Shown piece by piece: positions 16,774-28,351 of a stretch of 64,000 bases of DNA. A program made the position numbers and the translations under genes. A model generated the notes under the pieces. That model did no database searches, was not told the DNA's origin, and saw nothing but the letters and a program-made list of their open reading frames with translations. Within the stretch, counting starts at the first letter, position 1, and each line of letters starts with the position of its first letter. Source of the stretch: Bosea sp. AS-1 (GTDB lineage: Bacteria; Pseudomonadota; Alphaproteobacteria; Rhizobiales; Beijerinckiaceae); NCBI RefSeq assembly GCF_002220095.1, contig NZ_CP022372.1:530501-594500 (forward strand), given 5' to 3'.

Positions 16774-16804
16774 AGGGCGGCACGGGAAACATCCCGGCCG
16801 CCCT
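16774..16804 (+). promoter_or_regulatory. Long stem-loop between urtA and urtB
   Basis: AGGGCGGC-A-CGGGA pairs with TCCCGGCCGCCCT over 13 bp with a single bulged A and an AACA loop. No T-run follows. Placed right after the binding-protein gene, it would favour urtA message over the membrane genes by protecting the 3' end or attenuating transcription (inferred). Confidence 0.6.
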
Positions 16805-16852
16805 TCATTCGCCGCCCTGCGACGCTGCTTTTCCAGGCAAGAACCAGCCGAA

Positions 16853-18469
16853 ATGCGAATTGTGTCGATGTCGATCTTCCACCGCCTGAAGCATGCGGTC
16901 GTCATCGTCGTCGCGCTGGTCGCGGCCTCGATCGCCTCCTTCGCACAGACCGCCGACGGAGCCTTCGTGCGGCTCGCTGCCGACAGCTATTCCGATACCG
17001 CGCGCGCGATCGAGATCCTCGTTTCGACCGCCCATCCCAATGCCGCGCTGATTGTCGAGGCCCTGAATGACGGCCGCCTGCTCGCGGGATCGGCCGGTGT
17101 GGTCGTGAAGACGACCGCAGATGGCTTCGTCGACGCCCGAACCGGTCAGGTGCTGCCGGCCGCGCCGGAGGGCATAAAGCCCGTTCGCCTCAACAACGCC
17201 GTGCGCCGCGCCGTGCAGGCCGCGCTCGGCGGCCTCGGCCTGCTCAGTCCGGATCCGGCGAAACGCAGGGCTGCAGCCGAAGCCGTGTTCAAGTCACGCG
17301 ATGCCGGCCTGCTACCGATCGTCGAGACGGCGCTGAGCAAGGAGAGCGATCCGCGCGCCCTCGCTGCGTTGCGCCAGGCTCAGGCGGCGATCTGGATGAT
17401 CAAGCCCGATGCGCAGCCGCTCGACCGGCTCGCGGCGATCGAGGTGCTGCATGAGCGCGGGGATCAGGATGCGCTTGCCACGCTGCGCGCGCTGCCGGGC
17501 GATGCGACACCAGCCCTCAAGGAGGCACAAGCCAAGGCGATCATCGCGATCGAAGGCCGGCTGAAGCTCTGGGCCGCCGCACAGAACCTCTGGTACGGGC
17601 TCTCGCTCGGCTCGGTGCTGCTGCTCGCCGCCATCGGCCTTGCGATCACCTTCGGCGTCATGGGCGTCATCAACATGGCCCATGGCGAGATGGTCATGCT
17701 CGGCGCCTACACAACCTTCGTGGTACAGGAGCTGATCCGCACGAATGCGCCCTGGCTGTTCGACTGGTCGCTGGCGATCGCGCTGCCGGCCGCCTTCATC
17801 GTCGCTGGTGCGGTCGGCATCGCCATCGAACGCGGCATCATCCGCTTCCTTTACGGCCGCCCGCTGGAGACGCTGCTCGCGACCTGGGGCATCAGCCTGA
17901 TCCTGCAGCAGGCGGTGCGCACCGCTTTCGGTCCGACCAATCGCGAGGTCGGCGCGCCGTCTTTCATGTCAGGCGCCTTCGAACTGGGCGGCCTGGCGAT
18001 CACCTATAACCGCCTCTGGATCATCGTCTTTGCGGCTTTGGTTTTCGCCGCGCTGCTCGCCATCCTGAAGCTGACGCCGATGGGCCTGCAGATGCGCGCC
18101 GTCACCCAGAACCGCCGAATGGCCTCGGCCATGGGCATCCGTACCGGGCGCATCGACGCGCTGACCTTCGGACTCGGCTCGGGCGTCGCGGGGCTGGCTG
18201 GCGTCGCGCTCTCACAGATCGACAATGTCAGCCCCAATCTCGGCCAGAGCTACATCATCGACTCGTTCATGGTCGTGGTCTTCGGCGGCGTCGGCAATCT
18301 CTGGGGCACGCTGGTCGGCGCGATGACGCTCGGCATCGCCAACAAGCTGCTCGAACCCTATGCCGGCGCCGTGCTCGGCAAGATCGCGCTGCTCGTCTGC
18401 ATCATCCTCTTCATCCAGAAGCGCCCGCGCGGCCTGTTCGCGCTGAAGGGCAGGGCGGTGGAAGCATGA
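16853..18469 (+). CDS. urtB: Urea ABC transporter permease UrtB
   Basis: Membrane subunit of 538 residues. A signal segment and an exported region of roughly 220 residues precede a LivH-like permease domain that begins near NLWYGLSLGSVLLLAAIGLAI. The long N-terminal domain is usual for UrtB. The permease part contains GVMGVINMAHGEMVMLGAY and a loop with GNLWGTLVGAMTLG. It forms the channel with UrtC, whose gene overlaps by 4 bases. A start at ATG 16868 is also possible. Confidence 0.95.
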   Translation: MRIVSMSIFHRLKHAVVIVVALVAASIASFAQTADGAFVRLAADSYSDTARAIEILVSTAHPNAALIVEALNDGRLLAGSAGVVVKTTADGFVDARTGQVLPAAPEGIKPVRLNNAVRRAVQAALGGLGLLSPDPAKRRAAAEAVFKSRDAGLLPIVETALSKESDPRALAALRQAQAAIWMIKPDAQPLDRLAAIEVLHERGDQDALATLRALPGDATPALKEAQAKAIIAIEGRLKLWAAAQNLWYGLSLGSVLLLAAIGLAITFGVMGVINMAHGEMVMLGAYTTFVVQELIRTNAPWLFDWSLAIALPAAFIVAGAVGIAIERGIIRFLYGRPLETLLATWGISLILQQAVRTAFGPTNREVGAPSFMSGAFELGGLAITYNRLWIIVFAALVFAALLAILKLTPMGLQMRAVTQNRRMASAMGIRTGRIDALTFGLGSGVAGLAGVALSQIDNVSPNLGQSYIIDSFMVVVFGGVGNLWGTLVGAMTLGIANKLLEPYAGAVLGKIALLVCIILFIQKRPRGLFALKGRAVEA

Positions 18470-19605
18470 TCACCCGCTTCCTCCTCCAGAACATGGACCG
18501 GCGCGGCGGCATCTTCCTCGCGATCCTGCTGGGCCTGGCCGTGCTGGTGCCGCTCTCGAACCTTTTGCTGCCGGCATCCTCGCCCTTCCATGTCCCGACC
18601 TCGACCCTATCGCTCTGGGGCAAATATCTCTGCTACGCGCTGCTCGCGGTCTCGCTCGATCTGGTCTGGGGCTATTGCGGCATCCTGAGCCTCGGCCATG
18701 GCGCCTTCTTCGCGCTCGGCGGCTATGCCATGGGCCTTTACCTGATGCGCCAGATCGGCGCGCGCGGCGTCTACGGCAATCCGATCCTGCCTGATTTCAT
18801 GGTTTTTCTGAACTGGCAGGAACTACCCTGGTACTGGTGGGGCTTCTCCTCCTTCCCCTTCGCCATGCTGATGGTGCTGGCCGTGCCCGGCGTGCTCGCC
18901 TTCGTCTTCGGCTGGTTCGCCTTCCGCTCGCGCGTCACCGGCGTCTATCTCTCGATCATCACCCAGGCGCTGACCTATGCGCTGCTGCTCGCCTTCTTCC
19001 GCAATGATATGGGCTTCGGCGGCAACAACGGCCTGACCGACTTCAAGGACATCCTGGGCTTCAACATCCAGGCACAGGGCACGCGCGCCGCCCTGTTTTC
19101 GATGACCTGCGTGATGCTGGCGGCCGGCTTCCTGATCGCGCGTGGCATCGTCGCCTCGAAGCTCGGCAAGGTCGTCATCGCGATCCGTGATGCCGAGTCC
19201 CGCACGCGCTTCCTCGGCTACCGGGTCGACCGTTTCAAGCTCTTCGTCTTCACCGTTTCGGCCTGCATGGCAGGCGTGGCCGGAGCGCTCTACGTCCCGC
19301 AGGTCGGGATCATCAATCCGAGCGAATTCGCCCCGGCCAACTCGATCGAAACGGTGATCTGGGTGGCGGTCGGCGGGCGCGGCACGCTGGTCGGTGCGGC
19401 GCTCGGTGCCGTTGTCGTCAATTGGGCCAAGACGCTGTTCACCTCCGGCTTCATGGCGCCGTACTGGCTCTTCGCGCTCGGTGGCCTCTTCGTCGTCGTC
19501 ACGCTCTTCCTGCCCAAGGGCATTCTGGGCACAGCCGAAGCCCTGTGGGCGCGTCGTCGCAAGCCGGATGGCACCCCGGCCGCCGAGCCGGCCCCGGCGG
19601 AGTGA
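18466..19605 (+). CDS. urtC: Urea ABC transporter permease UrtC
   Basis: LivM-type membrane subunit of 379 residues, with DLVWGYCGILSLGHGAFFALGGYAMG near the N-terminus and FGGNNGLTDFKDILGF, which is characteristic of UrtC. EAA-type loop: IRDAESRTRFLGYRVDRFK. Partner of UrtB. Followed by urtD after 5 bases. Confidence 0.96.
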   Translation: MITRFLLQNMDRRGGIFLAILLGLAVLVPLSNLLLPASSPFHVPTSTLSLWGKYLCYALLAVSLDLVWGYCGILSLGHGAFFALGGYAMGLYLMRQIGARGVYGNPILPDFMVFLNWQELPWYWWGFSSFPFAMLMVLAVPGVLAFVFGWFAFRSRVTGVYLSIITQALTYALLLAFFRNDMGFGGNNGLTDFKDILGFNIQAQGTRAALFSMTCVMLAAGFLIARGIVASKLGKVVIAIRDAESRTRFLGYRVDRFKLFVFTVSACMAGVAGALYVPQVGIINPSEFAPANSIETVIWVAVGGRGTLVGAALGAVVVNWAKTLFTSGFMAPYWLFALGGLFVVVTLFLPKGILGTAEALWARRRKPDGTPAAEPAPAE

Positions 19606-19610
19606 AGGCG

Positions 19611-20375
<765 letters not shown>

Positions 20376-20410
20376 GGGATGATCGTGACACTCGCCTTGC
20401 TCCTCCTCCG

Positions 20411-20524
20411 CTGTCATCCCGGACAAGCCGCGCAGCGGCGCCGATCCGGGATCCATTCCGGAGCGCTTTTGATGAAGGTTCCGGCATGGGTCCCGGGTCT
20501 GCGCTTCGCTCCGCCCGGGATGAC
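20411..20524. repeat. Palindromic intergenic repeat element inserted within the urt operon
   Basis: A 114-bp element bounded by GTCATCCCGG (20413-20422) and its exact inverse CCGGGATGAC (20515-20524). Inside, GATCCGGGATCCATTCCGGA (20443-20462) is nearly inverted by the segment at 20479-20499, so the RNA would fold into a long cruciform-like hairpin. It resembles the tcatcccgg...ccgggatga class of dispersed intergenic repeats common in Hyphomicrobiales genomes. It has no coding capacity and no second copy was noticed in this window. Confidence 0.7.
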
Positions 20525-20563
20525 GCGCGCTTTTTCCTGCGAGGTCAGGGTGGAGGCGACACG

Positions 20564-21259
20564 ATGCTGACCGTCGACGCCATCAACCTGCACTACGGCG
20601 CCGCCCAGGCGCTGCGCCGCGTCTCCGTCACGGCCGAGACCGGCAAGGTCACTTGCGTGATGGGCCGCAACGGCGTCGGCAAGACCTCGCTGATGCGCGC
20701 CATCGTCGGCCATCAGCCGATTTCCGGGGGGCATATCCGCCTTGACGGAGAGGATATCTCGGCGCTGCGCAGCGAGGATCGCGCGCGGGCCGGCATCGCC
20801 TATGTGCCGCAGGGGCGGGAGATCTTCCCGCTGCTGACGGTGAAGGAGAATCTGGAGACCGGCTTTGCGCCGCTGAAGCGCCGCGAGCGCTTCGTCCCGG
20901 ATGAACTCTTCGACCTCTTCCCCGTGCTGAAGTCGATGCTGGGCCGGCGCGGCGGAGACCTCTCGGGTGGCCAGCAGCAGCAACTCGCGATCGCGCGGGC
21001 GCTGGTCACCCGACCCAGGCTGCTGGTGCTGGACGAGCCGACCGAGGGCATTCAGCCCTCGATCATCAAGGATATCGGCCGCGCCATCGACTATCTCCGC
21101 CAGAAAGGCGGCATGGCGATCGTGCTGGTCGAGCAGTATTTCGACTTCGCCCGCGATCTCGCCGACACGATGTTTGTCATGGATCGCGGCGAGGTTGTGC
21201 TGTCCGGCCCGATGAGCGAGCTCGACGGGGCGCAGGTTCAGCGCTTGATTCAGGTCTAG
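20564..21259 (+). CDS. urtE: Urea ABC transporter ATP-binding protein UrtE
   Basis: LivF-type ATPase of 231 residues: Walker A GRNGVGKTS, signature LSGGQQQQLAIARAL, Walker B LLVLDEPTEGIQPS. The QPSIIKDI ending of the Walker B region is typical of UrtE. ATG 20564 places the start directly after the inserted palindromic repeat; reading frames extending further upstream run through that repeat and are not credible. ureD follows 47 bases later, so urea import and hydrolysis genes probably share transcripts. Confidence 0.95.
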   Translation: MLTVDAINLHYGAAQALRRVSVTAETGKVTCVMGRNGVGKTSLMRAIVGHQPISGGHIRLDGEDISALRSEDRARAGIAYVPQGREIFPLLTVKENLETGFAPLKRRERFVPDELFDLFPVLKSMLGRRGGDLSGGQQQQLAIARALVTRPRLLVLDEPTEGIQPSIIKDIGRAIDYLRQKGGMAIVLVEQYFDFARDLADTMFVMDRGEVVLSGPMSELDGAQVQRLIQV

Positions 21260-21306
21260 ATGCAGCGTCTTCTGCAAACCTTGCTGCATACGAAGCGGCC
21301 CTGACG

Positions 21307-22143
21307 ATGCTGGCGATTGACGATCTCCAGAGAGCGGTTCCGATCCGGATGCAGCGCGCCTATGGGCAGGCGAGCGTGAGCTTCCGCTCGCGCGACGGTC
21401 AAACTTGTCTCGATCGGCTGTTTCAGGAGGGCTGCGCGAAGCTGCGTTTCCCGCGCCCGCTTGGAGCGGATGATCCGCAGGCCATCCTTATCAACACGGC
21501 AGGCGGGCTGACCGGGGGAGACCGTTTCGGCGCGGAGGTAGCCCTTGAAGCCGGAGCCGCCGCGAGTGTCACCACGCAGGCCTGCGAGCGCATCTATCGC
21601 TCGACGGGAGCCGATGCCGTCGTGACCAATCGCTTGCGCCTTGCGCCCGGTGCCCGGCTCGCCTGGCTGCCGCAGGAAACGATCCTGTTCGATGGCGGGC
21701 GCCTGTCCCGCGCGCTCGACGTCGATCTCGCTGAGGATGCCGAGCTGGTCGCGGTCGAGGCCGTGCTGTTCGGCCGGCAGGCGATGGGCGAGACGCTGCG
21801 CAACGGTCACCTGCACGATCGCTGGCGCATCCGGCGCGACGGCCGCCTGATCTTCGCCGATGATCTGCGCGTCGAAGGCGATATCGCGGCCCGTCTCGCG
21901 GCGCAGCCCGCTATGGCCGGTGGCCGTGCCATGACGACGGTGCTGTTCGCGGGCACCGTGCCCGAGCGCTTCCTGGATCAGGCCCGCGCGATCATCGGGC
22001 CGAGCGGCGGCGCCAGCGCCTGGAACGGCAAGTTTCTCGCGCGGCTGGTCGAGGAGACCGGCCTTGCGCTCCGGCGGCGGCTGGAGCCGCTCTTGACGCT
22101 TCTCCTGGGCGGCCGTCCGCTGCCCAAGGTCTGGCAACTCTAG
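21307..22143 (+). CDS. ureD: Urease accessory protein UreD
   Basis: Chaperone of 278 residues that, with UreF and UreG, delivers nickel to the urease active site. Family landmarks: [39 protein letters not shown] and [12 protein letters not shown]. It precedes ureA by 11 bases, the usual order. Confidence 0.95.
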   Translation: MLAIDDLQRAVPIRMQRAYGQASVSFRSRDGQTCLDRLFQEGCAKLRFPRPLGADDPQAILINTAGGLTGGDRFGAEVALEAGAAASVTTQACERIYRSTGADAVVTNRLRLAPGARLAWLPQETILFDGGRLSRALDVDLAEDAELVAVEAVLFGRQAMGETLRNGHLHDRWRIRRDGRLIFADDLRVEGDIAARLAAQPAMAGGRAMTTVLFAGTVPERFLDQARAIIGPSGGASAWNGKFLARLVEETGLALRRRLEPLLTLLLGGRPLPKVWQL

Positions 22144-22154
22144 GAACCGATCGC

Positions 22155-22457
22155 ATGAACCTCACCCCACGCGAGAAAGACAAGCTCCTGATCTCCATGG
22201 CTGCCATGGTCGCCCGGCGCCGGCTCGAACGTGGCGTGAAGCTCAATCATCCCGAGGCCATCGCCCTGATCAGCGATTTCGTCGTCGAGGGCGCACGCGA
22301 CGGTCGCAGCGTCGCCGATCTCATGGAAGCGGGCGCTCATGTCGTTAGCCGCGTGCAGGTCATGGAAGGCGTCGCCGAGATGATCCACGACGTGCAGGTC
22401 GAGGCCACTTTCCCGGACGGCACCAAGCTCGTCACCGTCCATGAGCCCATTCGTTGA
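22155..22457 (+). CDS. ureA: Urease gamma subunit
   Basis: Structural subunit of 100 residues, the standard length. It begins [17 protein letters not shown], with [22 protein letters not shown] and a C-terminal [20 protein letters not shown]. Assembles with the beta and alpha subunits. A HupE/UreJ gene separates it from ureB. Confidence 0.98.
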   Translation: MNLTPREKDKLLISMAAMVARRRLERGVKLNHPEAIALISDFVVEGARDGRSVADLMEAGAHVVSRVQVMEGVAEMIHDVQVEATFPDGTKLVTVHEPIR

Positions 22458-22495
22458 ATTTGCCGATCCGCTGAGAGCGCAAGCCGGAGATTGCC

Positions 22496-23077
22496 ATGAA
22501 GAGACTGTCGATCGCCCTGATCCTGAGCGTCGGTGCCGCGAGCCCGGCCTTCGCGCATCTCAATCCGGCTGAGCACGGCTCTTTTGCCGCCGGATTCTCG
22601 CATCCGCTTTTTGGCGCGGACCATATCCTGGCGATGGTCGGCGTCGGCCTCTGGGCCTTCCTCGTCGGCGGTCGCGCTGTCTGGGCCATTCCGACCGCCT
22701 TCATCGCCACGATGATGCTCGGTTTCGCGGCAGCGCTCGCCGGCATCGGCCTGCCCTTCGTTGAGCCGACCATCGCGGCGTCTGTCGTGGTGCTCGGCCT
22801 GCTGGCATTGGTCGCGCTGCAGGTGCCGGTCGTTGCCGGGATGGCCGTGGTCGGCTTCTTCGCGCTGTTCCACGGCTATGCTCATGGCGGCGAGATGGGC
22901 GAGGCGACGAGCCTGTCCTTCATGATCGGCTTCGCGCTGGCAACCGCCCTTCTGCACGCGGTCGGCGTCGGCATCGGCTTGGCCGGCAATGCGCTCTCGC
23001 ATCGCGGCCGGATCGCGGCGCGTATCGCCGGTGGCCTGACCGCGCTCGGCGGCCTCTGGCTCGTTACCGGAGCCTGA
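22496..23077 (+). CDS. ureJ: HupE/UreJ family protein, probable nickel permease or accessory
   Basis: Membrane protein of 193 residues with a cleavable N-terminus (ASPAFAH) and about six hydrophobic segments. The family metal motif [12 protein letters not shown] lies in the first third, and a second histidine-containing motif ([12 protein letters not shown]) lies in the middle. HupE/UreJ proteins are linked to nickel supply for hydrogenase or urease. Placement between ureA and ureB argues for nickel entry for this urease. Direct transport has been shown only for some relatives. Confidence 0.88.
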   Translation: MKRLSIALILSVGAASPAFAHLNPAEHGSFAAGFSHPLFGADHILAMVGVGLWAFLVGGRAVWAIPTAFIATMMLGFAAALAGIGLPFVEPTIAASVVVLGLLALVALQVPVVAGMAVVGFFALFHGYAHGGEMGEATSLSFMIGFALATALLHAVGVGIGLAGNALSHRGRIAARIAGGLTALGGLWLVTGA

Positions 23078-23081
23078 GGCG

Positions 23082-23386
23082 ATGATCCCCGGAGAGGTCT
23101 TTCCCGCAGCGGGCGATATCATCCTCAACGCGGGCGCCGAACAGGTCACGCTGCTCGTCGCCAATACCGGGGATCGGCCGATCCAGGTCGGCTCGCACTA
23201 CCATTTCTTCGAAACCAACGACGCCCTCGATTTCGACCGCACGCTGGCGCGCGGCATGCGGCTCGATATCGCCGCTGGCACGGCCGTGCGCTTCGAGCCC
23301 GGCCAGCAGCGCGAGGTCCGCCTCGTGCCGCTCGGCGGCGCGCGCGCCGTCTACGGCTTCCAGCAGAAGGTGATGGGGAAACTCTG

Positions 23387-23387
<1 letters not shown>
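23082..23387 (+). CDS. ureB: Urease beta subunit
   Basis: Structural subunit of 101 residues starting [13 protein letters not shown]. It contains [19 protein letters not shown] and ends with FQQKVMGKL, all diagnostic. Its stop overlaps the ureC start by one base (TGATG), which couples their translation. Confidence 0.98.
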
Positions 23388-25099
<1,712 letters not shown>

Positions 25100-25108
25100 G
25101 GTCAAGTC

Positions 25109-25597
25109 ATGCTTCGTGCCATTTCCCGTAGCCACGGTGGCACCGGCCAACCTGCCGGCACGATCCGGCTCGACCATGCAGCGCGCCATCTGCGCCGCAA
25201 GCGCATCACCTCGGATCAAGGCGAGGAGGTGCTGGTCGATCTGCCCGAAGCGGTTCTTCTTGCCGATGGCGACCGGCTCGTGCTGGAGGACGGCCGCACC
25301 ATCGCGGTCCTCGCGGCGGAGGAGGAGCTTTACGAAGTGCTGCCGGGAGTCTGCCCCTTGCGCCATCTCGCCTGGCATCTCGGGAACCGCCACCTGCCGG
25401 CGCAGATCGACCAGGATCGGATCCTGATCCGGCGCGACCATGTCATTCGGGCCATGCTGGAGGGCCTTGGCGCGTCGGTCCGGGAGGTCGTCGCGCGTTT
25501 CCAACCGGTCCATGGCGCCTATCACGCCCCCGCGCATGATCATGGTCATGGGCACCAGCATGGTCATGGTCACGCGCACGATCACCATCATGACTGA
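25109..25597 (+). CDS. ureE: Urease accessory protein UreE, nickel metallochaperone
   Basis: Cytoplasmic nickel carrier of 162 residues. The N-terminal peptide-binding domain leads to the conserved metal-site segment [12 protein letters not shown]. The C-terminal tail is very histidine-rich, with 13 His in about 28 residues ([20 protein letters not shown]), which allows binding of several nickel ions. The tail coding region overlaps the start of ureF by 8 bases. Confidence 0.95.
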   Translation: MLRAISRSHGGTGQPAGTIRLDHAARHLRRKRITSDQGEEVLVDLPEAVLLADGDRLVLEDGRTIAVLAAEEELYEVLPGVCPLRHLAWHLGNRHLPAQIDQDRILIRRDHVIRAMLEGLGASVREVVARFQPVHGAYHAPAHDHGHGHQHGHGHAHDHHHD

Positions 25598-26248
25598 CGC
25601 GGTCGCGCTCGCTCGGCTGATGACGTGGCTGTCCCCGGCTTTCCCCGTCGGAGCCTTCGCCTATAGCCACGGTCTGGAGCGGGCGATCCATGATGGTTTG
25701 ATCCGGGACCGTATGAGCCTGAGCGAATGGTTGGAGGTGCTGCTGGAGCGCGGCTCGGCCTGGAACGATGCGGTGCTGCTTGCGGAAGCGTGGCGCAGTA
25801 CGGTTGCTGGAACCAGCATCGCTCACGTCGCGGAACTCGCGGGCGCGATCGCGGGATCGCGCGAGCGCCATATGGAGACGACGCTGCAGGGAGGCGCCTT
25901 TGTCGATGCGATGGCGGCCTGGAGCGGCGAGCGGGCGATGGATGGGGAGGGGTCGGTCGCCTATCCGGTGGCCGTCGGCGCATCGGCCGTACGCCATGGC
26001 GTCGCGCTGGAGGATACGCTCGTCGCCTATCTCCACGCCTTTGCGTCCAACCTTGTCCAGGCCTGTGTCCGGCTGGTGCCGCTCGGCCAGCGCGATGGGG
26101 TTGCGACGCTCGCTGCGCTGGAGCCGGTCGTCCTGCAAACCGCCCAGCATGGGGCTGTGTCGACGCTCGACGATCTCGGCTCCTGCACCATCCGCGCCGA
26201 CATCCTGTCGATGAACCACGAAACGCAGTATTCAAGGGTCTTTCGCTC

Positions 26249-26252
<4 letters not shown>
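25590..26252 (+). CDS. ureF: Urease accessory protein UreF
   Basis: Protein of 220 residues that acts with UreD to gate UreG in nickel insertion. Landmark [16 protein letters not shown] lies near the N-terminus. ATG 25590, inside the ureE His tail, gives the normal length; upstream in-frame codons would only translate the ureE tail in another frame. Ends overlapping ureG by 4 bases. Confidence 0.94.
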
Positions 26253-26869
<617 letters not shown>

Positions 26870-26935
26870 CGCCGGATCGTGCGAGCAGGTCGGGTCGATC
26901 GGAGCGAGCGCTCAGCGCCAGCTCTCATCCGGGGC

Positions 26936-27466
26936 TTAGCTGGTCTCTCGGACCTTGCGAAAGATGGCGAGGAATTCCTGCGGTTCCGGAAGCGTCTCCA
27001 TGCGCGCCACTTCCCGATCGCGCGGCTGCCGATTGGCCAAACCTGCAGAGCTCGGGGGGAAGAACTGGATCGCCGGCGTTCCGATGATCCCGTAGCGGGC
27101 TGCGAACCGCTTTTCTGGAAGCTTCGCGCCGTCGAAATCCGTGACTTCGCGCGCGCCCAGGATGTTGAGATGGAGGATCGCGAAGTTGTCGCGGATGTAG
27201 CTCTCGGTTGCTGGGTCGGCGAGATGGACCTCGTGCATGCGCCGGCAGGCCGGGCAGTTTCGTAGACCCCACAGGATCGCGAAACGCTTGCCGTCGCGGG
27301 TGGCGGAGGCGAGGTCGTCGGCAAGCTCGAGGAAGCTCTCCAGATACCAGTCGAGCTGGTAGAGCCCGTCCTCGCCGAGCCGGGCCTTGCTCCGGGCGGG
27401 CAGCGCCAGCAATGGCGCGCCGAGGATCGCCGATGCGGCTGCCAGCAGGCTCCGTCGGGTGGTCAT
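26936..27466 (-). CDS. soxW: Thioredoxin-fold protein, SoxW-like
   Basis: Exported protein of 176 residues with a leader beginning MTTRRSLLAAASAI and a thioredoxin-like CPAC active site (NCPACRRMHEVHL). It also has the cis-proline region GIIGTPAIQFF. SoxW proteins are periplasmic thioredoxins of sox clusters and keep SoxY-type thiols reduced or carry out sulfur transfer. ATG 27466 has CGGAGG 8 bases upstream. Divergent from soxS. Identity as SoxW rests on fold plus context. Confidence 0.75.
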   Translation of the reverse strand: MTTRRSLLAAASAILGAPLLALPARSKARLGEDGLYQLDWYLESFLELADDLASATRDGKRFAILWGLRNCPACRRMHEVHLADPATESYIRDNFAILHLNILGAREVTDFDGAKLPEKRFAARYGIIGTPAIQFFPPSSAGLANRQPRDREVARMETLPEPQEFLAIFRKVRETS

Positions 27467-27501
27467 CGCGTTGCCTCCGGCATCGGCGTTTCGGCTCTCT
27501 G

Positions 27502-27530
27502 GTATAAACATATGAATACGACTATATTAG
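27502..27530. promoter_or_regulatory. AT-rich divergent promoter of soxW and soxS, possible SoxR site
   Basis: A short AT-rich island (ATAAACATATGAATAC and then CTATATTAG) stands out in otherwise GC-rich DNA between divergent soxW and soxS. It carries a TATTCATA half-site on the minus strand, similar to words found before the second ArsR gene and in the soxA-soxY gap. Likely control DNA for the ArsR-type SoxR encoded just downstream. Confidence 0.35.
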
Positions 27531-27534
27531 GCGG

Positions 27535-27927
27535 ATGATTGCAAGCCGGGGATATTGGGTGCGGAGTGCGGCAGCAGCCCTGTTGCTGTGCGCTTGGTTG
27601 CCGGTGCCGGCGTTTGCGGCCGAGCTCGTCATGTACAGGCGGGACGGTTGTCCCTTCTGCCTTCGCTTCGAGCGCGAGGTGGCGCCCGTCTACGGGAAGA
27701 CGCAGGAGGGGAAGCTGGCCCCACTGCGGCGCGTCGAGGTTCCGGCCGGTGGTGTTCGCGATGCGAGCCTGAAGGAGCCGGTGATTGCCGCGCCGACCTT
27801 CGTTCTCGTTGACAAGGGCCAGGAGATCGGCCGGATTACCGGCTATCTCAACGACGACATGTTTTGGGGTTTGCTCGGGTCGCTCGTAGCTGGCATGGAC
27901 AAGCACGACGCCGACCCGAAGCCTTGA
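27535..27927 (+). CDS. soxS: Periplasmic thioredoxin-like protein, SoxS-like
   Basis: Exported small protein of 130 residues. The leader ends at PAFAAE, followed at once by VMYRRDGCPFCLRFER, a CPFC glutaredoxin/thioredoxin-type active site. In Paracoccus SoxS reactivates SoxYZ by reducing blocked carrier cysteines. The order soxS-soxR with a YeeE-type soxT behind it is known from alphaproteobacterial sulfur oxidisers. The gene is followed by soxR after 12 bases. Confidence 0.8.
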   Translation: MIASRGYWVRSAAAALLLCAWLPVPAFAAELVMYRRDGCPFCLRFEREVAPVYGKTQEGKLAPLRRVEVPAGGVRDASLKEPVIAAPTFVLVDKGQEIGRITGYLNDDMFWGLLGSLVAGMDKHDADPKP

Positions 27928-27939
27928 GGTGGAGACAGG

Positions 27940-28320
27940 ATGACTGCGATCGTCTCGAAAGCACTCGAAAACGAGTTGCGCGACGGCGCCGAGTTCTCCC
28001 CCGAGCTCGACCAGCTCATGCGCAAGGCGCGCCGGGCCAGCGACTTCCTGAAGGCGCTGTCGCATGAGAACCGCCTGTTGCTGCTGTGCCTGCTCGCCGA
28101 GCGGGAGCGGACGGTGACGGAGCTCGAAAACCTTCTGTCGCTGCGGCAGCCGATGGTCTCGCAACAGCTCGCCCGCCTTCGGCTCGACCGATTGGTGACG
28201 ACGCGGCGGGACGGCAAGGCGATGTATTACAGCCTTGCCAACGACGATGTCCGGCGCGTCATTTCCGTGATCTACGACATCTTCTGCGGCACCGAGCCCT
28301 CCGAGCTGAGCCAGTCGTGA
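27940..28320 (+). CDS. soxR: ArsR/SmtB family repressor of sulfur oxidation, SoxR
   Basis: Winged-helix repressor of 126 residues (not the MerR-type redox SoxR of enterobacteria). DNA-recognition region: LENLLSLRQPMVSQQLARLR. Two cysteines, Cys50 and Cys116, are 66 residues apart, as in BigR (42/108) and SqrR (41/107), where they form a polysulfide or disulfide bridge on exposure to sulfane sulfur. It is therefore probably derepressed by persulfides. It sits between soxS and soxT. Confidence 0.85.
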   Translation: MTAIVSKALENELRDGAEFSPELDQLMRKARRASDFLKALSHENRLLLLCLLAERERTVTELENLLSLRQPMVSQQLARLRLDRLVTTRRDGKAMYYSLANDDVRRVISVIYDIFCGTEPSELSQS

Positions 28321-28351
28321 TCGTTGGCTCGGTCGCTCCGATCCACTTGCC

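Noticed and set aside
20411..20524. Considered as CRISPR repeat or insertion-sequence end
   Set aside because: There is no repeated spacer pattern and no transposase; the inverted structure fits a dispersed palindromic repeat better.
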